Positions 55,439 to 64,000 of a stretch of DNA of 64,000 nucleotides are shown one piece after another (within the stretch, counting starts at the first letter, position 1; each line of letters starts with the position of its first letter). The stretch spans positions 1-64,000 of the forward strand of contig JAFAFW010000020.1 of NCBI GenBank assembly GCA_023423275.1, read 5' to 3'. This DNA is from Pseudomonadota bacterium (lineage in GTDB: Bacteria > Pseudomonadota > Alphaproteobacteria > Rhizobiales > Hyphomicrobiaceae). The position numbers and the translations under genes are program-made. The notes beneath the pieces are model-generated. The model ran no database searches and had not been told where the DNA came from. It saw only the letters and a program-made list of their open reading frames with translations.

Positions 55439-56806
55439 TCAGTAGCGCTCGAAGCCGCGCATCAATTCCCAGTCGGTGATCCGGCGGTCATACTCGAATT
55501 GCTCCCAGCGGCCGGTGTGGACGTAGTGATCGACCACCTCGCTGCCGAACGCGCCGCGCATGAACTCCGACGTGTCGAGGCTCTCGATTGCCTCCCGGAG
55601 AGTCTTTGGCACCTCGGGAATACTTTCGCTGACGTAAGCGTCGCCCGAGAATGGCGCATCCAACGCGAGTTTCTCCTCGATGCCTGCAAGACCTGCCGCG
55701 AGCAATGCCGCAAAGGCCAGATACGGATTGAGATCCGCGCCGCCGATGCGGCACTCGATGCGGATACCCTTCGTGCCCTCACCGCAGAGCCGGAATCCCG
55801 CCGTGCGGTTATCGCGGCTCCACACCGCCTTGGTCGGCGCGAACGTGCCCGCCTGGAAACGTTTGTAGGAATTGATATACGGCGCGAGGAAGTAGGTCAT
55901 GTCACGCGCGTACTTGAGTTGTCCGGCCACGAACGAACGCATCAGCTTCGACATACCGTACTCGCCGGATTCGTCCAGGAACAGCGGCGTCTTTCCGGCC
56001 TCATCCCACAGCGACGCATGCACATGCGCCGACGATCCCGCAAGGTCGTACCGCCACTTCGACATGAAGGTGACCGCCTTGCCGTGCAGATGGGCCATCT
56101 CCTTGATGCCGTTCTTCAGGATCACGTGCCGGTCGGCCATATCCAGCGCATCGCTGTAGCGAACGTTGATCTCTTCCTGACCGGGTCCCCACTCGCCCTT
56201 CGAATTCTCGACCGGAATACCGGCACCTTGCAGCCCCTTGCGGATGGCGCGCATGACGCCCTCCTCCTTCGTGGTCTGCAGGATGTGATAATCCTCGATG
56301 TAGGTGCCCGCGGTCTTCAGATTGTGGAAGCGCTTCTCGGCCGCGCTCTCGAACGTCTCATCGAACAGGTAGAACTCGAGCTCCGAGGCGAAATACGCCC
56401 GCATCTTGCGCTCGGCCAGCCGCGCGATCTGCTTCTTCAGGATCTGGCGCGGCGAATGCGGCACATCATGGTGGTGATGGTCCAGCACGTCGCACAACAC
56501 CAGCGCCGTCCCTTCGAGCCATGGAACACGCCGCAGCGTCGCCAGATCCGGCTTCATGACGAAGTCGCCGTATCCCTTGGTCCAGCTTGCCGCCGCATAA
56601 CCCGGCACTGGCTCCATATCGATGTCATTGGCGAGGAGGTAATCGCAGCCGTGCGTTTCCTGGGAGGCCCCGTCGACGAAAAATTCCGCCTGAAACCTCT
56701 TGCCGATCAAACGGCCCTGCATATCGATCATCGCGACAACGACGGTATCGATGCTGCCGAGCGCAACGGCTGCCTTGAGTTCGTCGAAGCTGAGCATGCC
56801 AGGCAT
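55439..56806 (-). CDS. Glutamine synthetase family protein (gamma-glutamyl-amine ligase-like)
   Basis: A 455-aa glutamine synthetase fold protein. The catalytic domain shows SELEFYLF near residue 130, GPGQEEIN near 200, SSAHVHASLW near 250, and IRIECRIGGADLNPYL near 340. The beta-grasp N-domain is short. The set of motifs fits PuuA/GlnT-type ligases that join glutamate to an amine rather than classical GlnA; no adenylylation Tyr context (NLYDLP) is seen. Start ATG 56806 chosen over an ATG at 56830 because GGGGAGG lies six bases before it. Acts presumably on an amine made or imported by the neighbours. Confidence 0.85.
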   Translation of the reverse strand: MPGMLSFDELKAAVALGSIDTVVVAMIDMQGRLIGKRFQAEFFVDGASQETHGCDYLLANDIDMEPVPGYAAASWTKGYGDFVMKPDLATLRRVPWLEGTALVLCDVLDHHHHDVPHSPRQILKKQIARLAERKMRAYFASELEFYLFDETFESAAEKRFHNLKTAGTYIEDYHILQTTKEEGVMRAIRKGLQGAGIPVENSKGEWGPGQEEINVRYSDALDMADRHVILKNGIKEMAHLHGKAVTFMSKWRYDLAGSSAHVHASLWDEAGKTPLFLDESGEYGMSKLMRSFVAGQLKYARDMTYFLAPYINSYKRFQAGTFAPTKAVWSRDNRTAGFRLCGEGTKGIRIECRIGGADLNPYLAFAALLAAGLAGIEEKLALDAPFSGDAYVSESIPEVPKTLREAIESLDTSEFMRGAFGSEVVDHYVHTGRWEQFEYDRRITDWELMRGFERY

Positions 56807-56857
56807 GAACGCCCTCCCCTTCCAAACCATCTCCGCCCCCGACGGAGAACCAGCCCA

Positions 56858-58231
56858 TTATGCTTGGGTTGCGCGCTCGATGATATCCAGCGCACGTATC
56901 ATCTCGTCCGCGGTGGTGGTCAGCGGCGGGGTCAGCGTCAGGACATTGCCCATCGTTGTCTTGAAGGACAGCCCGGCATCGAGCGCACGATACATGACAG
57001 CTTCTGCCAGATCGTTGTCCGGCTCCTTGGTGTCACGATCCTTGACCAGTTCGATACCGAGCATCAGGCCGCGCCCACGCACGTCTCCCACGGCCGGCAG
57101 GCGGCCGAGCATTTGCTGCATGCGCTCCATCGCGATGTCGCCGACGCGCGCCGCGTTCCCGACGAGCTTCTCATCCTCGATGATCTGGATCGTGGTCAGC
57201 GCCGCGCGAGTCGTCACGGGATTCTTCTCATGCGTGTAATGGCCATAGGCAAAATCGCCCGCAACGTCGAGTTCTGGCTTCGCGATCACGGCCGCAATCG
57301 GCAGGATGCCGCCGCCCAGCGCTTTGCCCACCACCATGATGTCCGGAACCACGCCATCATGCTCCGACGCAAACATGCGGCCTGTCTTGCCAAGACCCAT
57401 CGGAATCTCATCAAAGATCAGCAGCGTGCCATGCCGGTCGCACGCCTCACGCACACGTTTCCAGAAGCCGGGCGGCGGTACATACGGCACCGCACGAATG
57501 GGCTCCGCAATCAGGGCAGCGACATCACCCTCGCGCTCGAGGATGTACTCGATCATGCGCGCGCAGGCCTCGCCGGATTCCTCCGCGGTCTTCATGCCGT
57601 ACGGGCAACGGTAGCTTCCGAACGGCGCGACATGATTGGCCCCAACCACCAGCGGGGCCGCGGGACCGGAGCGGAACAGCGCTTCACCGGACAATGCCGA
57701 CGCACCAATGCCCGCACCATGAAAGCTGTCCCAGAACGACAGCGTCTTGAAGCGGCCGGTCGCGGTCCGCGCCAGCTTGATGGCCACTTCATTGGCATCC
57801 GAGCCGCCGGTCGTAAATAGAACCTTCGAAAGCGAGCCCGGAGAAATCTCGGCGAGCTTACGGGCCAACTCCACGGCCTCCTGGCAGGCGTAGCGACGCG
57901 GCGCGAACGGCAACGCGTCCATCTGCTCGGCGATCGCCCGCTTCAGGCGTGGATGGCCATAGCCGATGTGATGCACGTTGTTGCCGTGGAAATCCATGTA
58001 ACGACGGCCGGTGACATCCTCGATCCAGATGCCCTCCGCCCGCGCGATGGCATTCAGGCACGGTGTCGAGACCGACTGGCGCAGGAAGTAACGCGTATCT
58101 TCATCGAGCAGCGAACGCGTCGACGGGTCGAGATTGCGCGATTGCCATTCCACGCGCCGGCTGGTGAGGTTGGTATCGCTTTCGGATTGCGCGACCAGCC
58201 GAAGTGCGGGCTTTTGACCTTTGGGATTCAC
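56858..58231 (-). CDS. Class III PLP-dependent enzyme, PbfA-like
   Basis: A 457-aa class III aminotransferase-fold enzyme. DTRYFLRQSVSTPCL, RRYMDFHGNNVHHIGYGHP and SFWDSFHGAG read like PbfA, the lyase that deaminates (R)-1-hydroxy-2-aminoethylphosphonate to phosphonoacetaldehyde. PLP Asp is in LLIFDEIPMG and the PLP lysine is K303 in VVGKALGGG. An ordinary omega-aminotransferase is the alternative. Start GTG 58231; the frame is open to a TTG at 58279 but that lies inside the permease gene and has no RBS. Ten bases after the AEP permease gene. Confidence 0.75.
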   Translation of the reverse strand: MNPKGQKPALRLVAQSESDTNLTSRRVEWQSRNLDPSTRSLLDEDTRYFLRQSVSTPCLNAIARAEGIWIEDVTGRRYMDFHGNNVHHIGYGHPRLKRAIAEQMDALPFAPRRYACQEAVELARKLAEISPGSLSKVLFTTGGSDANEVAIKLARTATGRFKTLSFWDSFHGAGIGASALSGEALFRSGPAAPLVVGANHVAPFGSYRCPYGMKTAEESGEACARMIEYILEREGDVAALIAEPIRAVPYVPPPGFWKRVREACDRHGTLLIFDEIPMGLGKTGRMFASEHDGVVPDIMVVGKALGGGILPIAAVIAKPELDVAGDFAYGHYTHEKNPVTTRAALTTIQIIEDEKLVGNAARVGDIAMERMQQMLGRLPAVGDVRGRGLMLGIELVKDRDTKEPDNDLAEAVMYRALDAGLSFKTTMGNVLTLTPPLTTTADEMIRALDIIERATQA

Positions 58232-58241
58232 ACGCTTTCTC

Positions 58242-59939
58242 TCACCGTTTGCGCCAGGCTTGCAACTTATCGAAGACAAGCCAATTCAAAGCAAAGTGCA
58301 GAAGCTTTACGCCCAGCGCCGTCAGCACGATCATGGTTGCCATGCCCGCCGCACCCGCAGTGAAGCCGGCCTCATCCATATGAACGATCGACACAGACGC
58401 CAGTTTCGTGCCCGGGCCATAGAGAAAGATCACCGCCGAAACCGTCGTCATCGCGTTGACGAAAATATAGACGGCGATGTTGAGGATCGCGGGCATGCAG
58501 ATCGGCACGGTGACACGGCGGAAAGTGCGCCAGAACGGCACTTTCAGTGAGGCGGAGACAGATTCGAATTCTGGATCGATCTGCTTCAAGGCCGTCACCG
58601 CTGTGATGTGGGCGGTCGTGTAAAAGTGGGCGATGGTATTGAAGGCAAGCACCAGGATCGTGCCGTAGAACACGTTCAATGGATTCCAAGGCGCATTGAT
58701 GTAAAAGACGTATGCCAGACCGATAACCAATCCCGGCACCGCCATCGGCAGCATGGCCAGGAAATGAGCAAGTCCGCGCCCGTAACGGAAGCCCTGGGCT
58801 TTCTCGACCAGATAGGCACCGGTGAAGATGATGATCGTCCCGAAGACGGTAGCCATTGCTGCCATCTTCAGCGAATTGAAATAGGTATCCCATCCGTCCG
58901 GGTCGAAATTTCCGAACTGATAGTTATTGAGGCTGAGTGACAGGTTGTAAGGCCAGTACGTCACGAAGGACGCCCATACCGCGACGCCCAGAATGCCGAC
59001 GATGAGAAAACCGAGAATTCCGCAATAGCCGACAAACGCCAGATCGCGGCCACGGACCGGCTTCGGTTCCAGCGGAACCGCGCGTGCCGAGAGCAATGCG
59101 ACCTGCTTGCGCTGAATGAGCCGATCGGCCGCAAAAGCCACCACGGCCGGCACCAGCAGCACGAAGCCGACGACCGCGCCCATCTCGAAATTCTGCTGAC
59201 CGACGACCTGTTTGTAGGCGTCCGTCGCCAGCACGTTGAACTGGCCGCCGATCACCTTGGCGATGCCGAAATCCGTAATGACGAGCGTGAAGACGATGAA
59301 CCCGGCGCTGACAAGACCGTATTTGATTCCCGGAACGGTGACGGTCCAGAAGATACGCCAATTCGACGTCCCCAGCGCATTCGCGGCTTCATAGAGGCGG
59401 CCATCCGCCAACGACAGCGCGGTGACCAGAATGAGTACCGCAAAGGGGAAGCAATAGAACACCTGCGCCATCAAAATCCCGATCGCACCATAAACCGAGG
59501 CACCCATCATCAGGTCGCGCAGGAAGCCCTGATTTCCGAAGATATAAATCAGTGAGATCGCCGACAGGAGCGACGGTGCGAAAATCGGCAACAGCGCCAC
59601 CGCCATGAAAAACCCTTTGAAGGGCATACACGTCCGCGTCAGCGCATAGGCATAGCCGAAAGCCAGAGGCAGAATGATCGTCGTCGCCGTGATCGCAATG
59701 AAAAGGCTGTTCCAGATCGATTGGACGAGGGTCGGCGTGGAGAAATAAACGATATAATTCGCCAGACCGACGAATTGCCCTTCCGAGTTCTGAAAGCTTT
59801 TGCTGAGCAACAGACCGATGGGAAGCGCGATTATCGTGATGAGAAACAGGATGAGGATCGAGACCCCGATCCGCATCACCCAATCTTCGCGGGAAAGCTG
59901 ACGGGTGACCGGCGATAGTGCCGATTCAGCGATTGTCAT
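58242..59939 (-). CDS. aepW: 2-aminoethylphosphonate-type ABC transporter permease (fused double domain)
   Basis: A 565-aa permease with about twelve helices. Two permease modules are joined in one chain, each with an EAA loop: one near residue 190 (EAANALGTSNWRIFWTVTVP), one near 455 (FESVSASLKVPFWRTFRRV). The fused length fits the TIGR03262 AEP permease. Overlaps the ATPase gene by four bases (ATGA). Confidence 0.85.
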   Translation of the reverse strand: MTIAESALSPVTRQLSREDWVMRIGVSILILFLITIIALPIGLLLSKSFQNSEGQFVGLANYIVYFSTPTLVQSIWNSLFIAITATTIILPLAFGYAYALTRTCMPFKGFFMAVALLPIFAPSLLSAISLIYIFGNQGFLRDLMMGASVYGAIGILMAQVFYCFPFAVLILVTALSLADGRLYEAANALGTSNWRIFWTVTVPGIKYGLVSAGFIVFTLVITDFGIAKVIGGQFNVLATDAYKQVVGQQNFEMGAVVGFVLLVPAVVAFAADRLIQRKQVALLSARAVPLEPKPVRGRDLAFVGYCGILGFLIVGILGVAVWASFVTYWPYNLSLSLNNYQFGNFDPDGWDTYFNSLKMAAMATVFGTIIIFTGAYLVEKAQGFRYGRGLAHFLAMLPMAVPGLVIGLAYVFYINAPWNPLNVFYGTILVLAFNTIAHFYTTAHITAVTALKQIDPEFESVSASLKVPFWRTFRRVTVPICMPAILNIAVYIFVNAMTTVSAVIFLYGPGTKLASVSIVHMDEAGFTAGAAGMATMIVLTALGVKLLHFALNWLVFDKLQAWRKR

Positions 59940-61075
59940 TCTGCGGGTCTCTCGTCGCGTGGAAATACGCGCAAGGCCTCAGGGGGCAGCACCACCGTCA
60001 ATGGTTGCCCTTCGGTAATCGCCAGGTCACGCATGGCATTCGCGGAAAAATCCGCCAGCAGTTTGATATCCGAGGCGGCGTCAAGGGCCAGGGTTGCGCG
60101 GCAGAAAGCACCGAGATAATCGAGGAGCTCGACGACCGTGGACACCTGATTGGGCGTATCGGCGGTGACGCCGCGAATCCTGATCTCTTCAGGCCTGAAT
60201 CCAAGTTTGACCGGCGTGTGAACCGCATACCGGCCCAGGCTCGCGCATTGCAGCTCGATGCTGCCAACGCGCACCCGGTCCGCCCCCGAAACGACCGCAT
60301 CGAGAAAGTTCATGGTGCCCACAAAGTCGGCCACAAAGGCGCTCGCCGGACGGGCGTAGATTTCCGCCGGCGCGCCGACTTGCTCGATGACGCCGTGATT
60401 CATGACGACAATCCGATCGGCCATCGCCAGCGCTTCCTCCTGGTCGTGCGTGACCAGGATGGTGGTGACGCCAAGACGGCGCTGGAGGGCCTTGATCTCA
60501 TCGCGCAATCGTACGCGGACGCGCGCATCGAGTGCTGATAACGGCTCGTCGAGCAACAGCAACGCCGGAGACATGGCAAGGGCGCGCGCCAGTGCCACGC
60601 GTTGCTGCTGGCCGCCGGACAGTTGCGCCGGATACTTTGCACCCTGATCCGGCAGACCGACCAGCGACAGCAATTCCTTGACGCGCGCCTGGATCTGGTT
60701 GCGGGGCAAACGGCGATTGACAAGGCCATACCCGACGTTGGCATCGATCGTCAGATTCGGAAAAAGGGCATAGGACTGAAATACGATACCGAAGTCACGT
60801 GCCGACGGCGGCAGGCTCGAGACATCGCGCGCGCCCATCTCGATCACGCCTTCATCATGCATATCGAGACCGGCAACGGCGCGCAGCAATGTGGTCTTGC
60901 CGCACCCGGATGGTCCCAGAAAGCAGATCAGTTCGCCCTCCAGAACGTCCAACGACACGGACTTCAAAGCGGTGAAGCTGCCGAACGTCTTCGTCAGATT
61001 ACGGATGCTGAGATACACACGCTTGCTGTCCCCCTTCCCACTGGCCGGCGGCGTGCGTTGCAGCGTCTGCAGCAT
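59936..61075 (-). CDS. aepV: 2-aminoethylphosphonate-type ABC transporter ATP-binding protein
   Basis: A 379-aa ATPase with Walker A GPSGCGKTT near residue 55, Q-loop [13 protein letters not shown], signature [14 protein letters not shown], Walker B LLLDEPLSALD and H-loop [15 protein letters not shown]-like C-domain follows from about 255. Start ATG 61075 with AAAGGA upstream; an in-frame ATG seven codons earlier is possible. Fits the TIGR03258-type AEP importer ATPase by context. Confidence 0.87.
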   Translation of the reverse strand: MLQTLQRTPPASGKGDSKRVYLSIRNLTKTFGSFTALKSVSLDVLEGELICFLGPSGCGKTTLLRAVAGLDMHDEGVIEMGARDVSSLPPSARDFGIVFQSYALFPNLTIDANVGYGLVNRRLPRNQIQARVKELLSLVGLPDQGAKYPAQLSGGQQQRVALARALAMSPALLLLDEPLSALDARVRVRLRDEIKALQRRLGVTTILVTHDQEEALAMADRIVVMNHGVIEQVGAPAEIYARPASAFVADFVGTMNFLDAVVSGADRVRVGSIELQCASLGRYAVHTPVKLGFRPEEIRIRGVTADTPNQVSTVVELLDYLGAFCRATLALDAASDIKLLADFSANAMRDLAITEGQPLTVVLPPEALRVFPRDERPAE

Positions 61076-61103
61076 GATGAGATCCTTTTGCATCGAAAAT
61101 GGA

Positions 61104-61127
61104 AACGGCCGCCATGTGGCGGCCGTT
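61104..61127 (-). terminator. Hairpin between binding-protein and ATPase genes
   Basis: AACGGCCGCC (61104-61113) pairs with GGCGGCCGTT (61118-61127) around a four-base loop. On the minus strand it follows the binding-protein stop and is followed by CCATTTTCG. It likely reduces read-through and stabilises the upstream message, giving more binding protein than ATPase. Confidence 0.55.
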
Positions 61128-61139
61128 CCCAGCGTCAAC

Positions 61140-62174
61140 TCAGTTCTTCGGAGCCGCCTTGCTCTCGTACCGCTTCGACCATTCCTTGAGGATGCGCTCG
61201 CGGTTTTCAGCCATCCAGGCGAAGTCGTTCTTGATGAGCCGCTGCTCGGCCTCCTTCGGATAGTTTGGAGGATAGGAGCCCGCGCCCGGATAGGCGACAA
61301 CGGCGTAGGTCTTCGAATAGAGTTCGTTGGCGGCCTTGGTTGCACCCCAATCCGCCACCTTCTTGGCGAGCTCGAGATTCTTCGTGCCCTTGACGATGGC
61401 GGTGGCTTCCATTTCCCAGCCCGTGCCTTCGGCCGGAACGATCACCTCGAGCGGCGCGCCCTTGGTCTTCTCAGAAGCGCCGCGCATATCGAGAGCGACA
61501 CCGGCGACACGCTCGCCGCGCGCAGCCTGCACGCACGGCGCGCTGCCGGAATGGGTGTAGACAGCCATGTTCTCATGCAGGGCGTCCATGAACTTCCAGC
61601 CCGCGTCCTCGCCCATCATCTGCAGCCAGGCGCCGACCATCAGGTAGCCCGTGCCGGAAGACGCCGGATGCGGCATCACCAGCTTGCCCTTGTATTCGGG
61701 GGCCGTAAGATCCTTCCAGGTCGTCGGAGCCTTGATGTTGGCCTTTCCGGCCTCAGCCGTGTTGTAGCAGATCACGCCGAGATAACCGTCCATCCCCGTC
61801 CAGGTGTAGGGATCCTTGCCGTCACGGAATTCGGCTTTCAAAGCATCAACACCCGCCGGCTTGTAAGTCTCAAGGAGACCTGCCTTTTCGAAAACCAGCA
61901 GGGACGTGGCCGCGAGACCAAGCACGACATCGGCGCGTGGATTGTCTTTTTCTGCGAGAAAACGCGCGGTGATGACGCCGGTGGAATCGCGAACCCAAAC
62001 GACCTCAGCCTCGGGCACCGCTTTCTCGATTGCCGCCTTGAAGGGCGCGAGCTGATCGTTCTCGATCGCGGTGTAGATCGTCACCTGGGTCTTTTGCGCA
62101 AGGCTCGCGGTGGCTGTCAAACCGAATGCGGCACACGCCGCGGCGGCAAATGCAAAACTCGTCTTCAACTTCAT
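61140..62174 (-). CDS. aepX: 2-aminoethylphosphonate-type ABC transporter binding protein
   Basis: A 344-aa periplasmic binding protein. Signal peptide MKLKTSFAFAAAACAAFGL...ASLA cleaved near residue 26. The mature part starts QVTIYTAIENDQLAPFKAAIEK and has the ADVVLGLAATSLLVFEKAGL and PHPASSGTGYL blocks of the TIGR03261 (PhnS2/AepX) group. Start ATG 62174 has GGAGG in GAAGGAGGGAG upstream. First gene of the seven-gene run. Ligand assignment rests on family recall plus neighbours. Confidence 0.83.
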   Translation of the reverse strand: MKLKTSFAFAAAACAAFGLTATASLAQKTQVTIYTAIENDQLAPFKAAIEKAVPEAEVVWVRDSTGVITARFLAEKDNPRADVVLGLAATSLLVFEKAGLLETYKPAGVDALKAEFRDGKDPYTWTGMDGYLGVICYNTAEAGKANIKAPTTWKDLTAPEYKGKLVMPHPASSGTGYLMVGAWLQMMGEDAGWKFMDALHENMAVYTHSGSAPCVQAARGERVAGVALDMRGASEKTKGAPLEVIVPAEGTGWEMEATAIVKGTKNLELAKKVADWGATKAANELYSKTYAVVAYPGAGSYPPNYPKEAEQRLIKNDFAWMAENRERILKEWSKRYESKAAPKN

Positions 62175-62567
62175 AGATACTCCCTCCTTCGCGACAAAAA
62201 CAGAAACTGGTCTACGCTTGCATCCGGCTTCCAAGCCGGTGGTGCGTTTTTCATGAACCTGCTGACGGATGCGCCTCGCGCCTGCTGTGTTGAAGTTTAT
62301 TGGAACGCATACTACGTCGGGTAGCTCGAATTTGCATAGGGATTCGATATCGCAAGTCGCGATTTCCGGCTAAAAAAATAGGCCTCCAAGGGAGGCCCAT
62401 TAATGATTTTGGACACTGTGCATAATCGAGCAGCGCTTTGCCCTGGGTATGAGCAGCCTGGAAACGGGCGCAGGTATTCTCACTCATCCCGGCTTCCCGT
62501 TTGACACGATACGACGACATGAAGGAGCAGCGCACTTAATCTCATCAAAATTCCGAACACCACGCCC
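62175..62567. promoter_or_regulatory. Intergenic region between phnY-like and aepX-like genes
   Basis: A 393-bp gap that should hold the aepX promoter. It contains the palindrome CCGGCTT-CC-AAGCCGG (62224-62239), about 50 bp upstream of the aepX start, which fits an operator, and a terminator for the phnY-like gene at 62371-62398. A 94-codon open frame crosses the gap but contains the terminator and has no recognisable product, so I do not call it. Confidence 0.6.
62371..62398 (-). terminator. Rho-independent terminator of the phnY-like gene
   Basis: GGCCTCC (62381-62387) and GGAGGCC (62391-62397) form a stem with a three-base loop. On the minus strand it is followed by TATTTTTTTA, a clear T-run. 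About 170 bp after the phnY-like stop codon, so that gene is a separate unit from aepX. Confidence 0.85.
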
Positions 62568-63983
62568 TTATCCCTGCGGCCAAGGCAGCGAATAGGTCTT
62601 GACGTTGGAATAGCTCTTCATCGCTTCCCAAACGCCTTCCTTGTAGCCGAGGCCGGAATCCTTGATCCCGCCGAACGGCGACATCTCGATGCGGTAACCC
62701 GGCACTTCCCAGATATTGACCGTACCGACATCCAGCTCGTTGACGAAGCGCGTGATGTAGTCGAGCCGGTTGGTGCAGACGCCTGACGACAGGCCGAACG
62801 CCGTCGAATTGGAAATGCGGATGACGTCGTCAATGTTATTCGGACAGCGAATGATCGGCACGACCGGGCCGAAAGTTTCTTCTTTCACCAGTTCGCAGGT
62901 GTAAGGAATGTGATCGACGACCGTGACCGGGAACAACGCACCCTTGCGGTCGTTGCCGTGCAACAGCTTTGCACCTTTGGCGACCGCGTCGTTGACACGG
63001 GCCTCGAATTCCATCGCGGCGCGCTCGTGGATGACGGTTCCGACGTCGGTGTTCGGATCCATCGGATCGCCGGACCGTAGTTTCTTCGCCTTCGCCAGAA
63101 CCTTCTCAGCAAACGCGTCCGCGACCTTCTCAACCACAAGAATCCGTTTGACGGCCGTGCAGCGTTGTCCGGAATTCTTAGTCGCGCCTTGCACCGCCAG
63201 TTCGGCGGCCTTGTCGAGGTCCGCGTCCTCCATGACGATCAGCGGATCATTGCCGCCGAGTTCCAGGATAATGCGCCTGTAGCCCGCCTTCTCGGCAATG
63301 TACTTGCCGACCTTGACGCTGCCCGTGAAGGTGACGATGTCGGCGCGCGGATCTGTGATCATGGCGTCGCCCATGGTGCGCGGGTTGCCGGTGACGATCG
63401 ACAGCATCTCCGGCGGCAGACCAGCTTCATAAAGGATGTCTGCGAGCAGCAGCGCGGTCAGCGGCGTCAACTCGGTCGGCTTGGCGACGACGCGGTTGTT
63501 GGTTGCGATCGCCGGGGCGATCTTGTGGCTGATCATGTTCAGCGGGTGATTGAAGGGTGTGATCGCCGAAATGCAGCCAAGCACCGGCGTGCGCGACGTA
63601 TAAATGCGCCGCGCCTTGCCGTGCGGGGTGATATCGCAGGAATAGATCTCGCTGTCGTCGCGGATCACCATCTGCCCGGCGAGCAGATAGACGTCATAAG
63701 CGCGCCCCACTTCGTACAGCGAATCCTTCAGGCAAAGTCCGGATTCGGCCGTGATGAGGTGCGCAATCTCCTCGCGGCGCGACGCCAGGATTTCTGCCGT
63801 CCGCGTCAGGATTTTCTGCCGGTCGTAACGGGTCAGCTTCGACTTGTAGTCATTACCGATGCGGAATGCCTCGGCCACCTGCGCGGGGCTGGCGGCCGGC
63901 ACTGTCCCGACGACTTCACCGGTATAGGGATTGAAGACCTCGACGCGCTCATCGGCATCCACCAGTTTGCCGGCGATGCGCAT
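62568..63983 (-). CDS. phnY: Phosphonoacetaldehyde dehydrogenase PhnY-like
   Basis: A 471-aa aldehyde dehydrogenase of the PhnY type (TIGR03250-like): [17 protein letters not shown] at the start, [13 protein letters not shown] near 142, general base E241 in LELGGNDP and nucleophile C275 in [11 protein letters not shown]. PhnY oxidises phosphonoacetaldehyde to phosphonoacetate. The neighbouring AEP transporter and PbfA-like gene support this. Start ATG 63983 lies 17 bp from the right edge; its promoter or an upstream gene is outside. A succinate-semialdehyde or lactaldehyde dehydrogenase is the main alternative. Confidence 0.8.
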   Translation of the reverse strand: MRIAGKLVDADERVEVFNPYTGEVVGTVPAASPAQVAEAFRIGNDYKSKLTRYDRQKILTRTAEILASRREEIAHLITAESGLCLKDSLYEVGRAYDVYLLAGQMVIRDDSEIYSCDITPHGKARRIYTSRTPVLGCISAITPFNHPLNMISHKIAPAIATNNRVVAKPTELTPLTALLLADILYEAGLPPEMLSIVTGNPRTMGDAMITDPRADIVTFTGSVKVGKYIAEKAGYRRIILELGGNDPLIVMEDADLDKAAELAVQGATKNSGQRCTAVKRILVVEKVADAFAEKVLAKAKKLRSGDPMDPNTDVGTVIHERAAMEFEARVNDAVAKGAKLLHGNDRKGALFPVTVVDHIPYTCELVKEETFGPVVPIIRCPNNIDDVIRISNSTAFGLSSGVCTNRLDYITRFVNELDVGTVNIWEVPGYRIEMSPFGGIKDSGLGYKEGVWEAMKSYSNVKTYSLPWPQG

Positions 63984-64000
63984 TTTTTCGTGTCTGGCCG

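Noticed and set aside
55854..55867. TGGAAACGTTTGTA, similar to the LacI-type site at 47816
   Set aside because: It lies inside the GS-like coding region and the bases are explained by the conserved SYKRFQ codons, so chance is more likely.
55430..57820. Nearly 800-codon open frame on the plus strand opposite the GS-like and PbfA-like genes
   Set aside because: Mirror frame of two clear enzymes; low-complexity His/Arg-rich translation.
62251..62535. 94-codon minus-strand open frame between phnY-like and aepX-like genes
   Set aside because: It contains the terminator hairpin and T-run of the upstream gene, has no RBS of note and no homology I recognise.
1..64000. tRNA, rRNA, CRISPR, insertion sequence, integrase or prophage genes
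   Set aside because: Looked for on both strands; no cloverleaf-like segment, regular spaced repeat array or transposase/integrase motif was found.

Overview
The window looks like a chromosome segment of a high-GC alphaproteobacterium, most likely of the order Hyphomicrobiales (Rhizobiales). The evidence is the gene content and order: fabD-fabG-acpP-fabF-mltG-yicC-gmk; rpsF-rpsR-DUF2232-rplI followed by cfa, dnaB, alr, radA, cvpA and purF; and dacF-tmk-holB-metG-tatD-MBL. I cannot name a genus. I saw no tRNA, rRNA, CRISPR array, insertion sequence or prophage.

Layout. 0-9 kb: the 5' part of soeA (sulfite dehydrogenase molybdenum subunit, cut by the left edge), an Lrp-type regulator, a phosphatase-like TIGR01244 protein, a uracil-DNA-glycosylase-like protein, an MBL hydrolase, a GST, an orphan membrane histidine kinase, a 56-aa DUF1289 gene and two tandem membrane-anchored retropepsin-like proteases. 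9-38 kb: housekeeping genes for sugar phosphate mutation, type II fatty acid synthesis, peptidoglycan trimming, ribosomal proteins S6/S18/L9, replication, purine synthesis and methionyl-tRNA synthesis. 38-64 kb: an accessory catabolic island.

The island has four blocks. (1) A nine-gene minus-strand run, 47.7 to 38.0 kb: M24 creatinase-like hydrolase, Tat-exported binding protein, two permeases and ATPase of a polyamine/opine-type ABC importer, two paralogous M19 dipeptidase-like genes flanking a LacI regulator, and an aldehyde dehydrogenase. (2) A divergent plus-strand set: an uncharacterised 863-aa protein, an FAD amine oxidase and a degenerate SDR. (3) A seven-gene minus-strand run, 62.2 to 52.8 kb: 2-aminoethylphosphonate (AEP)-type transporter (binding protein, ATPase, fused double permease), a PbfA-like class III PLP enzyme, a glutamine-synthetase-family ligase, an aldehyde dehydrogenase and an iron-containing alcohol dehydrogenase. 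(4) A PhnY-like phosphonoacetaldehyde dehydrogenase with its own terminator.

Taken together the island suggests uptake and breakdown of AEP-type phosphonates or related amine conjugates, linking phosphonate enzymes (PbfA-like, PhnY-like) with a gamma-glutamyl ligase/oxidase/dehydrogenase set. No phnW, phnX, phnA or phnZ lies in the window; a C-P-cleaving gene may lie beyond the right edge. The most interesting unexplained pieces are the 863-aa protein, which looks like a fusion of two families normally of unknown function, the three hydrolase/SDR proteins with altered active sites, and a LacI-type operator in the divergent promoter. All functions are read from sequence by eye; no database search was run.
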